Below, piece by piece: positions 56,275 to 64,000 of a stretch of 64,000 nucleotides of DNA; the first letter of the stretch is position 1; each line of letters opens with the position of its first letter. Position numbers and translations under genes: made by a program. Origin of the DNA: Kofleriaceae bacterium (GTDB lineage: Bacteria; Myxococcota_A; Polyangia; Haliangiales; Haliangiaceae); contig JACKDR010000008.1 in assembly GCA_020633495.1 (NCBI GenBank), forward strand, positions 124,001 through 188,000, given 5' to 3'. The notes under the pieces were generated by a model. It ran no database searches. It worked only from the letters and a program-made list of their open reading frames with translations, and was not told the origin of the DNA.

Positions 56275-57798
56275 TCACCGGGGTCTGGCGCGACGCCGCA
56301 CCGACGCCGCGATCCCCAGCAAGATCACCAGCGACAGCCCCACCACCGGGGTGTCGCCGAGCTGCGCGTAGACGGTCTCGACGCGCGCGACGGGGACGTC
56401 TGCGACCATGATCCGGTCGTTGGCCTCGAACGCGCTCATCGCGGCCCTGGTCCGACCGAAGGCGTCGTAGGCGGCGGAGGCGCCCCAGCGGGTCGACCGG
56501 ACCAGGCTGACGCCGGCCTCGAGGCCGCGGACCCGAGCCATCTCGGTGTGGTACGGCTCGATGCCGCGCCAGTCGGAGGACGGCACCAGGACCACGTCGG
56601 CGCCGAGCGCGGCGTGGGCGCGGGCCATCGCCGGGAAGTCGTAGTCGAAGCAGATGGCGCCGGCGGCGCGCCCCCACGGCCGGTCGTGGACGGCCAGCGG
56701 CGCGGTGCCGGTGAGCGACGGCTCGCCGGGCACCGGGTGGTGCTTGCGGTAGGTCTCGACCTCGCCGCCGCGCTCGTCGAACCAGACGTACTTGTTGTCC
56801 AGCGACAGCGGCGCGTCGTCGAGCACGACCCCGTAGGCCATGATCAGGTCGACCCCGAGGTCGCGCGCGGTGGCGGCGCCGCGCGCGATCAGCCGGGCCT
56901 CGTCGTCGGGGGCGACGACCGTGGCGACCTCGTTCCAGACCACGACGCGGGCGCCGCGGCCGGCGGCGGCGCGGGTGCGGGCGAACAGGACGTCCTCGTT
57001 GACGGCGAGCTCGGCCGGCGTCGGCAGGCCCGCGCTCGACAGGCCGAGATCGGTCACGACCGCGGCGACCGTCACGGTCGGGCCCGGGGCCGGCGTGAAG
57101 ACGCGGATCGCGCCCCAGGTGTACGCGGCGGCGACCACGGCGAAGGCGGCGACCACGGCGCGCGCGTGGCGGCCCGGCGCCGGCGCCCCCAGGACCAGCG
57201 CCAGCGCCGCGGGCACCAGCGCCATGACGAAGCCGATGCCGCCGACGCCGACCAGCGCGGCGAGCTGCATCAGCGCGAGATCACCGACCTGGGTCTGGGC
57301 GGCGGTGCCCCACACGCCCAGCGGCGACAGCGTGTACTGGGCGACGTCGCCGAGCGCGGCCAGGGCCGGGAACGCCAGCAGGGCGGCGACCTCGCCGGCG
57401 CGGCGGCGCAGCGCCTCGACGCCGAGGACCACCAGCCAGGCGGTGAGCGCGGTGGGCGCGGCGAACGGGATGATCAGCGCGACCGGCACCGGCGCGGTCA
57501 CGACCTTGGCGATCTGCAGGCTGGCGCCGGCCATCAGGGCGGCGAGCAGGACCAGGCGGTGGCGCCAGGTGGCGGCGCGGCGCGCGACCAGCAGGAAGGG
57601 CACCGGCGCGATCCACGCCAGCGGCGCGACGCCCCAGCGGTTGCCGGTGAGGGCGACCAGGGCGATGCCGAGGGCGAGGATCGCGCCGGTGGCGACGCCG
57701 TCGGCGACGGCGCGGCCGGGCGGCGTGGCCGGCGCGAGGGGGCGGGCGGTGGCGGGGGTGGCGGAGGTGGCGGAGGTGGCGGGCGGGGGCGCGGTCAT
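56275..57798 (-). CDS. lnt: apolipoprotein N-acyltransferase
   Basis: The ~507-residue membrane enzyme has about seven N-terminal helices, a nitrilase-type domain and a last C-terminal helix. The catalytic Glu-Lys-Cys triad is visible: VVWNEVAT (E near 284), YRKHHPVPGEPS (K near 351) and AGAICFDYDFP (C near 379). Lnt adds the third acyl chain to lipoproteins, which fits the many lipoproteins in this window. The ATG at 57798 follows a TTG 18 nt upstream. It lies 63 nt downstream of a TetR regulator on the same strand, which is unusual for this housekeeping gene and suggests a regulated paralogue. Confidence 0.85.
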   Translation of the reverse strand: MTAPPPATSATSATPATARPLAPATPPGRAVADGVATGAILALGIALVALTGNRWGVAPLAWIAPVPFLLVARRAATWRHRLVLLAALMAGASLQIAKVVTAPVPVALIIPFAAPTALTAWLVVLGVEALRRRAGEVAALLAFPALAALGDVAQYTLSPLGVWGTAAQTQVGDLALMQLAALVGVGGIGFVMALVPAALALVLGAPAPGRHARAVVAAFAVVAAAYTWGAIRVFTPAPGPTVTVAAVVTDLGLSSAGLPTPAELAVNEDVLFARTRAAAGRGARVVVWNEVATVVAPDDEARLIARGAATARDLGVDLIMAYGVVLDDAPLSLDNKYVWFDERGGEVETYRKHHPVPGEPSLTGTAPLAVHDRPWGRAAGAICFDYDFPAMARAHAALGADVVLVPSSDWRGIEPYHTEMARVRGLEAGVSLVRSTRWGASAAYDAFGRTRAAMSAFEANDRIMVADVPVARVETVYAQLGDTPVVGLSLVILLGIAASVRRRARPR

Positions 57799-57861
57799 GG
57801 TGGGCTCCGGGGGCAAGGGGTGGCGGGGCGTGGCGGGGTGCGGGGTGCGGGGTGTGCGAGG

Positions 57862-58533
57862 TCAGGTGGCGGGCGCGGCGGGCGCGGCGAGGCCGGCCCA
57901 GACGATGGCGAGCTGCTGGCGGTAGGCCGGGCCGATCAGCGCCGGCGCGCGGGGCCCGAGCAGCAGCGGCACGCCGAAGAAGACCGAGGTGAGGGCGAGG
58001 AACGCGGCCTGGCGGTCGACGGCGGCGGGGAGCTCGCCGCGGGTGACGGCGAGCTCGATCAGGTCGGGCAGGATGCCGTCGAGGCCACGCGCCGGCAGGG
58101 CCTCGGCGCCGGCGCGGTCGGGGAACGCGAGCGCCAGCTCGAGCGGCGTGACCTCGCGGACCACGGGCTTGTCGGGCATGCGGGCCTGGAACGCGATGAT
58201 CTCGGCCATGACGCGCGGGTGCGCCGAGACCTCGGCGGCGGTGGCGTCGAGCAGGGCCTCGATGGCGGCGCGCGCGCCCTGGTCGCGGGCGGCGGCGACG
58301 TGCCAGCCGGCGCCGACCGACCACAGCTGGACGACGTAGACCGCCAGGTCGGCCTTCGACGGGAAGTGGTTGAAGAAGGTCGCCTCCGAGATGTCGACGG
58401 CGTCGCACAGCTCGCGGACCGAGACCTCCTCCAGGGTCCGCTCGGCGATCCGCGCCTGCAGCGCCGCCGCGAGGTCGACCCGGGTCTGCGCCAGCTTGCG
58501 CTCGCGCCGTCCCACGTTCTTGGTGACGTCCAT
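57862..58533 (-). CDS. TetR/AcrR-family regulator
   Basis: The 223-residue regulator has the N-terminal helix-turn-helix of the family (VSVRELCDAVDISEATFFNHF near residues 38-58) and a helical ligand-binding part. Directly before the ATG is a strikingly AT-rich stretch (58532-58561) with TATAAA only 3 nt from the start and a TTAACT element that may be its own operator. It precedes lnt on the same strand and probably controls both genes. The inducer is unknown. Confidence 0.92.
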   Translation of the reverse strand: MDVTKNVGRRERKLAQTRVDLAAALQARIAERTLEEVSVRELCDAVDISEATFFNHFPSKADLAVYVVQLWSVGAGWHVAAARDQGARAAIEALLDATAAEVSAHPRVMAEIIAFQARMPDKPVVREVTPLELALAFPDRAGAEALPARGLDGILPDLIELAVTRGELPAAVDRQAAFLALTSVFFGVPLLLGPRAPALIGPAYRQQLAIVWAGLAAPAAPAT

Positions 58534-58561
58534 ATTTTTATAGTTAACTCTAATTTTAAGT
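58534..58561 (-). promoter_or_regulatory. AT-rich promoter/operator of the TetR-lnt unit
   Basis: This short stretch is almost all A/T in a very GC-rich window. It contains TATAAA and AGTTAACT, a palindromic core suited to a TetR dimer. Confidence 0.45.
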
Positions 58562-58599
58562 CAGTCACCATGATTTCGCGAGAATCTCACAACGCATAG

Positions 58600-58615
58600 A
58601 GATCACGAGTGATCT
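58600..58615. terminator. AGATCAC/GTGATCT hairpin
   Basis: Perfect 7-bp arms flank GA, downstream of the heme-motif lipoprotein gene. It is a weak terminator or regulatory palindrome. Confidence 0.3.
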
Positions 58616-58634
58616 ACGGGTGGCAGAGACCCAG

Positions 58635-58700
58635 ATCGAGCCCGAGATCCGGGTGTCTGACACCCGGATCGAGCCCGAGATCCGGATCTCGGACACCCGG
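58635..58700. repeat. two 33-bp tandem units with palindrome
   Basis: Units at 58635-58667 and 58668-58700 share ATCGAGCCCGAGATCCGG and end GACACCCGG. The first holds the perfect palindrome CCGGGTGTC-T-GACACCCGG (58649-58667), resembling a hairpin of the 71-bp array at 20650. Confidence 0.85.
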
Positions 58701-58730
58701 AGATGGCGCGCCGCCGCGGGAGGGCGCGGG

Positions 58731-60566
58731 TCAGTTCACGGGCGGCACGACCTCGGTCGTCCACTGGGCGATGTGGTTCGAGGTCGAGATGTCCTGGAAC
58801 GGCAGGGCGAACGCGGGGTAGCTGGGGTCGGCGGTGGCGCCGGTGTCGAGGTCGACCGCGGCCATCCACAGCAGGGTGCCGCCGCCGGGCGGCGCGCGCA
58901 GGCCGTAGTTGCGGGTCGACGAGAAGGTGATCCAGGCGAGGCGGCCGCCGGCGGCGTCGCGCTGGAACACGAACGGGTTCCACTTGGGGAACGAGTTGGT
59001 GAGCGCGGTGGTGGCGCCGTCGGCGACGCCCGGCGCGTTGGCCCGCGCCAGCTCCACCGGCGCGCCGCCGGCGATCGCGTCGACCGCCCACAGCCGCGCC
59101 GTCGGATCGGTGTCGCCGTCGCACTCGCCGCCGGTGTTGCCCGAGGTGCACGCCGACTCGTCGAACGCCAGCAGCCGGCTGTCGGGCGCGAACGCCGGGT
59201 AGTAGCGGTTCTTGCCCGCCGCCGCCGGCACCAGCTCGACCGAGGCGTCCCACACCCCGGCGCTGCGCGTGGTCATGCGGATCGCGCCGTTGTACATGCG
59301 CTGCAGCGTCTGGGCCTGGCCGACCCGCACGAACGCGATGTGGTCGCCGTCGGGCGCCCAGTCGGGGTGATCGCTGGGGTGCGCGGCGTCGCCGCCGACC
59401 GCGATCGACTGCTGGTACGCGCCGGTGGTGCCGTCGATCAGCATCAGGTCGTAGTCGGTGGCGCCGCTGTCGCCGTAGACGCCGACGTACGCGCTGCCGT
59501 CGGGCGCCCACGCCTCGAAGATCGTCTTGGGCGGCTGCGCGAACGGCACGATCGGCGTCGAGGTGGCGACGTCGAGCATCAGGACGCGGCCGTCGTTCTG
59601 GCCGCCGGCCTCGGCGACCAGCTTGGTGCCGTCGCGCGACAGCGCGTGGCAGCCGACGCAGGTGCCGCCGGTCAGCTCGGTGCCGAGGAACTTCTCGGCG
59701 ACGACCTGGGTGTCCGAGCCGAAGTCGTAGCGCATGATCCCGGTGCCGTTCGACGTCGTCCAGTAGTAGATGCCGCCGTCGATGCTCTCCGCCGAGAACC
59801 CGATCGTCGCGGTCCCCGAGGTCCCGACGCCGACCCCGGCGTCGTCGGTGCCGCGCAGGCGCCAGGTCACCGGGTCGCCGCCGCGCGCGCTCTGCGCCAG
59901 CCAGGCCCACGCCGTCGGGTCGGGCTCGTAGACGCAGCCGCCGTTGACCGGCTGGGTGCAGCGCAGGTACACGGTCAGCTCGATCACCGCGCTGGTGAAG
60001 GTCAGCTCGAACAGCGTGTTGCCGGCGCCCGGGTAGAAGTGCAGCTCGAGGCGCCCGAGGTTGGGCGGCACCACGACGCCGTCGTTGGGGTAGACCTGCG
60101 CCGGCGCGCGCCCGGCGTCGGCGGGGCCGTCGAACGGCGCCGCCGGATCCGCCGGCAGATCGGTCGACGTCGGGTCGTCCCAGGTCTGCTCGAGCCGCAG
60201 CGTCAGGCCGGTCGAGCCCATCACGCCCGGCGCGGCGGCGCGGACCTCGGTGCGACCGCCGCGCGACGTCGTCGACGTGAAGTCGCCGGCGGCGAACGAG
60301 CCCAGCCCGGCGTCGGCCAGCGAGAACACGACGTAGGCCGACACGTCCTCGATGCGGCCGTCCTCGAACGTGCCGATCGCGGTGTACGCGCTGGTCGCCG
60401 CGACGCCCTGCGCGATCACCAGCGTCTGATCCATCGGCTCGACCCGCAGCGACGTCAGCCTGGCCAGCGGATCGGTCGAGGCGTCGACGCCGTCGTCACC
60501 GCCGCCACCGTTCGAGCCGCAGGCGACGATCCACACCAGCGAGAGCGCGATCAGGGCGTGCCGCAT
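58731..60566 (-). CDS. beta-propeller lipoprotein with one c-type heme motif
   Basis: The 611-residue product has a lipoprotein signal (lipobox VACG, Cys near 16), a Gly/Asp linker, an Ig-like region to about residue 110, and then a TolB/PD40-like propeller. Propeller blades read AWAPDGSAYVGVYGD, PDWAPDGDHIAFVRV and AFAPDSRLLAFDES. Near residue 305 it has CVGCH, a single CXXCH heme-attachment motif placed at the entry to the propeller (CVGCHALSRDGTKL). This may bind heme c or be a structural turn. It is a single gene with no cytochrome gene nearby. Confidence 0.8.
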   Translation of the reverse strand: MRHALIALSLVWIVACGSNGGGGDDGVDASTDPLARLTSLRVEPMDQTLVIAQGVAATSAYTAIGTFEDGRIEDVSAYVVFSLADAGLGSFAAGDFTSTTSRGGRTEVRAAAPGVMGSTGLTLRLEQTWDDPTSTDLPADPAAPFDGPADAGRAPAQVYPNDGVVVPPNLGRLELHFYPGAGNTLFELTFTSAVIELTVYLRCTQPVNGGCVYEPDPTAWAWLAQSARGGDPVTWRLRGTDDAGVGVGTSGTATIGFSAESIDGGIYYWTTSNGTGIMRYDFGSDTQVVAEKFLGTELTGGTCVGCHALSRDGTKLVAEAGGQNDGRVLMLDVATSTPIVPFAQPPKTIFEAWAPDGSAYVGVYGDSGATDYDLMLIDGTTGAYQQSIAVGGDAAHPSDHPDWAPDGDHIAFVRVGQAQTLQRMYNGAIRMTTRSAGVWDASVELVPAAAGKNRYYPAFAPDSRLLAFDESACTSGNTGGECDGDTDPTARLWAVDAIAGGAPVELARANAPGVADGATTALTNSFPKWNPFVFQRDAAGGRLAWITFSSTRNYGLRAPPGGGTLLWMAAVDLDTGATADPSYPAFALPFQDISTSNHIAQWTTEVVPPVN

Positions 60567-60603
60567 GCGCGCATCTGACCACAGCCGCCGCGACGACGGC
60601 GAC

Positions 60604-62184
60604 TCAGATCGTCGGCCACCGCTGGAAACGTTGGCGGGCTCGCTCCGGCAGACGATCGAGTACCCATCGCCACGTCGCCTCGGGCACCGCGACCAGCCCG
60701 TCGGGGTGGCGCGGGTGGGTGCCGATCGGCGCCACCAGCCCGGGCTCGGCGCGCGCCGCCATCAGCGCGCGGTCGAGCGGCGAGTCGCGCCCGATGAACG
60801 CCAGCGGCATGATCCGCCACCGGTGCGCCTCGGGGACGTGGTCGGGGTGCAGCCACGCCGGGTAGCGCGTGTACCAGGCGACCATGAACAGGATGTGCCG
60901 CTCGGGGATGACCACCATGGCGTCGTCGGGGAGCGCGCCGTCGAGCGCGATCACCGCCGAGACCATCGCCGGGTGCGCGCGCACGACGCCCTCGTCGCGC
61001 CACGGCGGCTGCAGCCCGACCCAGGTCACCGCGAACGCCAGCGCCACGGTGGCCCGCGTCGTCGGCGTCACCCGCGCCAGCGCCAGCCCGGCGGCGGCGG
61101 CGCCGACCAGCGCCATCGGCACGAACGCGACGATGCGCAGCCGGAACGGCAGGCCCTGGACGTCGCCGACGTCGAGCCACGGCAGCGCGACCAGCACCGC
61201 GAGCGCGGCCAGCGCGACCGCCGCGCCGCCGGTGCCCGGGCGCCACCCCAGCCGCGGCGCCCCCGACCACCACCGCCGCGCCGCCAGCAGCCCCAGCACC
61301 GCGAGCCCGAGCACGCCGCCGATCGCCGGCTCGTGGCCCAGCCACATCGTGCGCCGGCCCAGCTGCAGCGTCGGGATCTCCCAGCGCGCGGTCGACGTGA
61401 ACATCCGGTCGATCAGGTGCAGCTCGTCGAGGCCGAGGAACCGGTCGGGGAACAGGATCGACGCACCCACCGACAGCAGCAGCACGCCGCCGCCCACGAT
61501 CGCGGCGCCGACCAGCAGCCGGCCCGGCGCCGCCAGCCACCGCCACCGCGGCGAGGTCCGGTGGGCGTAGATCTCGACCGCGACCGCCGGCACCGTCACG
61601 ACCAGCGCCAGCCCGGCGGCGAACTTGTGGGTCAGCACCGCCGCCGCGAACCCGGCCGCCGCCGCGACCACGCGGCCGCGCGACGGCCGCTCGAACGCGC
61701 GCAGCAGCAGCCACAGGTACGTCATCGCGACCGTGACGCCGATGCCGTTCTTGACGAACTCGATCGTCAGGTAGAACGAGCCGGCGCTGGGCGTCGCCAG
61801 CGCCGCGGCCAGCAGGCCGGCCGGCCGCGACCCGCCGAGCCGCCGCCCCACCGCGTAGGTCGGCAGCGCCACCAGCGCGCCGAACAGCGCCGCGCCCAGC
61901 TTGGCGCCGGTCATCGGATCGGTCAGCGCCGCCAGCGGCGCCATCAGCCAGAACCCCAGCGGCGACGACGGGTAGCGCAGCGTGCCGTGGTCGAGCAGCG
62001 ACCGCAGCTGCAGCGGGTAGAAGTAGCCGTCGATGCCCATCGGGTACGGCGACGAGGTGAGGAACGTCCACCGGTTCCACGCGCTCCACGCCACCAGCGT
62101 CACCAGCAGCGCGGCGATCGCCGCGGCGACCAGGCGCGGCCGCCGCGCCGCGAGCGCCTCGAGGTCGTCGAACCGGCCGAGCAC
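60604..62184 (-). CDS. GT-C-type multispanning membrane glycosyltransferase-like protein
   Basis: The 526-residue product has about eleven predicted helices and a first outer loop with YPMGIDGYFYPLQLRSLL, the acidic loop typical of GT-C (GT39/GT83-like) enzymes that use lipid-linked sugars. The C-terminal ~120 residues form a soluble domain. GTG 62184 lies 6 nt after a TAGGCT box on the minus strand (62196-62191), divergent from queC. The substrate is unknown. Confidence 0.75.
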   Translation of the reverse strand: MLGRFDDLEALAARRPRLVAAAIAALLVTLVAWSAWNRWTFLTSSPYPMGIDGYFYPLQLRSLLDHGTLRYPSSPLGFWLMAPLAALTDPMTGAKLGAALFGALVALPTYAVGRRLGGSRPAGLLAAALATPSAGSFYLTIEFVKNGIGVTVAMTYLWLLLRAFERPSRGRVVAAAAGFAAAVLTHKFAAGLALVVTVPAVAVEIYAHRTSPRWRWLAAPGRLLVGAAIVGGGVLLLSVGASILFPDRFLGLDELHLIDRMFTSTARWEIPTLQLGRRTMWLGHEPAIGGVLGLAVLGLLAARRWWSGAPRLGWRPGTGGAAVALAALAVLVALPWLDVGDVQGLPFRLRIVAFVPMALVGAAAAGLALARVTPTTRATVALAFAVTWVGLQPPWRDEGVVRAHPAMVSAVIALDGALPDDAMVVIPERHILFMVAWYTRYPAWLHPDHVPEAHRWRIMPLAFIGRDSPLDRALMAARAEPGLVAPIGTHPRHPDGLVAVPEATWRWVLDRLPERARQRFQRWPTI

Positions 62185-62190
62185 GGCGCC

Positions 62191-62219
62191 AGCCTACTGC
62201 CGCCGCGGCGTGGTAGGAA
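62191..62219. promoter_or_regulatory. divergent promoter boxes between GT-C gene and queC
   Basis: TAGGCT (minus, 62196-62191) is 6 nt from GTG 62184. TGG-TAGGAA (plus, 62214-62219) is 5 nt from ATG 62225 and could instead act as a Shine-Dalgarno. The start codons are 40 bp apart. No preQ1-type structure is seen. Confidence 0.35.
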
Positions 62220-62224
62220 GCGCC

Positions 62225-62908
62225 ATGCCCGACGCCGTCGTCCTCCTGTCGGGAGGTCTCGACTCCTCCACCGCGCTCGCGATGGCGCGCGCCGAGGGGT
62301 TCGCCTGCCACGCCCTCACCGTCCGCTACGGCCAGCTCCACCAGGTCGAGATCGACGCCGCCCGGCGGGTCGCCGCCGCGCTCGGCGCGGTCGAGCACCG
62401 GGTCGTCGAGCTCGACCTGTCGCCGCTGGCCGCCTCGGCGCTGACCCGCGGCGACATCGCGGTGCCCAAGGACCGGACGCTCGCCGACATCGGCGCGCCC
62501 GGCGACGTGCCGTCGACGTACGTGCCGGCGCGCAACACCGTGCTGCTGTCGCTGGCGCTGGCGTGGGCCGAGACCCTGGGCGCGCGCGACCTGTTCGTCG
62601 GCGTCAACGTCCTCGACGCCAGCGGCTACCCCGACTGTCGCCCCGAGTTCGTGCGCGCGTTCGAGGCCCTGGCCCAGGTCGCGACCCGCGCCGGCGGCTT
62701 CCGGGTCCACGCGCCGCTGATCGAGATGACCAAGGCCCAGATCATCGCCGCCGGGATCCGGCTCGGCGTCGACTACGGCATCACCCACTCCTGCTACGAC
62801 CCCAGCGCCGACGGGCGCGCCTGTGGCCGCTGCGACGCGTGCCAGCTGCGCCGCAAGGGCTTCGAGGAGGCGCAGATCGCCGACCCGACGCCGTACGCCG
62901 CGACTTGA
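62225..62908 (+). CDS. queC: 7-cyano-7-deazaguanine synthase
   Basis: The 227-residue ATP-dependent enzyme converts 7-carboxy-7-deazaguanine to preQ0 in queuosine synthesis. It shows the PP-loop SGGLDSS (9-15), YVPARNTVLLSLALAWAE, and the C-terminal zinc cysteines C190, C200, C203 and C206 in ACGRCDAC. The length is normal. No other queuosine gene is adjacent in the window. Confidence 0.97.
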   Translation: MPDAVVLLSGGLDSSTALAMARAEGFACHALTVRYGQLHQVEIDAARRVAAALGAVEHRVVELDLSPLAASALTRGDIAVPKDRTLADIGAPGDVPSTYVPARNTVLLSLALAWAETLGARDLFVGVNVLDASGYPDCRPEFVRAFEALAQVATRAGGFRVHAPLIEMTKAQIIAAGIRLGVDYGITHSCYDPSADGRACGRCDACQLRRKGFEEAQIADPTPYAAT

Positions 62909-62954
62909 GTCGGTGCCCCGGCCCCGCCTGCGGTAGGATGAGCGTCGGGGGACA

Positions 62955-64000
<1,046 letters not shown>

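Noticed and set aside
55363..58599. 1078-codon plus-strand frame opposite the M16, Lnt and TetR genes
   Set aside because: It is an antisense artefact of GC composition spanning three real minus-strand genes.
62185..62224. preQ1 riboswitch upstream of queC
   Set aside because: Only 40 bp separate the divergent start codons, with no room for the aptamer and no matching motif.

Overview
The window is very GC-rich and gene-dense, and almost every codon in most genes ends in G or C. The gene content points to a predatory or social deltaproteobacterium of the Myxococcota. It has four eukaryote-like Ser/Thr kinase-type proteins, an FHA-linked sigma-54 activator, an FHA/DUF4388 protein, a PilZ protein, stand-alone MshEN-type domains, many Cys-rich lipoproteins and FadL-like porins. 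A Kofleriaceae/Haliangium-like origin is my inference. No rRNA or conserved marker is present to prove it.

Layout. 1-4.7 kb: a secreted protein, a zinc-ribbon kinase, a GspC-like PDZ protein with a 21-bp repeat, and a PilZ protein. 4.7-10.5 kb: a degenerate metallo-beta-lactamase-like protein coupled to a class A penicillin-binding protein, then a Tat locus with two tandem tatC genes. 10.5-16.1 kb: a frameshifted membrane protein, a kinase with TPRs, an MshEN protein and tRNA-Arg(CCG). 16.2-20.6 kb: korAB, then a ~1-kb foreign insert next to sugE/gdx. 21-26.5 kb: an aspartyl-protease-like lipoprotein and a peptide ABC importer (binding protein and two permeases, no ATPase). 26.5-30.6 kb: small secreted proteins, an accessory PD-(D/E)XK-like gene, and a FliJ-like gene divergent from a kinase. 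30.7-37.2 kb: an FHA sigma-54 activator, a pseudokinase with PEGA tail, a lipase and an FHA/DUF4388 protein. 37.2-43.4 kb (minus strand): twin MBL hydrolases, a coupled porin/porin/lipoprotein operon, and dtd. 43.4-47.8 kb: a hexamer repeat tract, a Cys-rich lipoprotein, a second permease pair, a Rieske protein and a hydrolase. 47.8-58.5 kb: surface proteins, M1 and M16 peptidases, and Lnt with a TetR regulator. 58.7-64 kb: a heme-motif propeller lipoprotein, a GT-C membrane protein, queC and a truncated MshEN protein.

Three patterns run across the window. First, a TAnnnT box, often preceded by TGn, lies 5-12 nt before many start codons, which suggests that leaderless mRNA is common here. Second, four long genes are each interrupted by a single-base deletion-type frameshift, which looks like sequencing error in GC-rich tracts and matters for anyone using the gene models. 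Third, a ~220-bp intergenic repeat family occurs in at least three places. The best candidates for undescribed biology are the att-like insert at the 3' end of sugE and the orphan PD-(D/E)XK-like gene. Both use visibly different codons from their neighbours.
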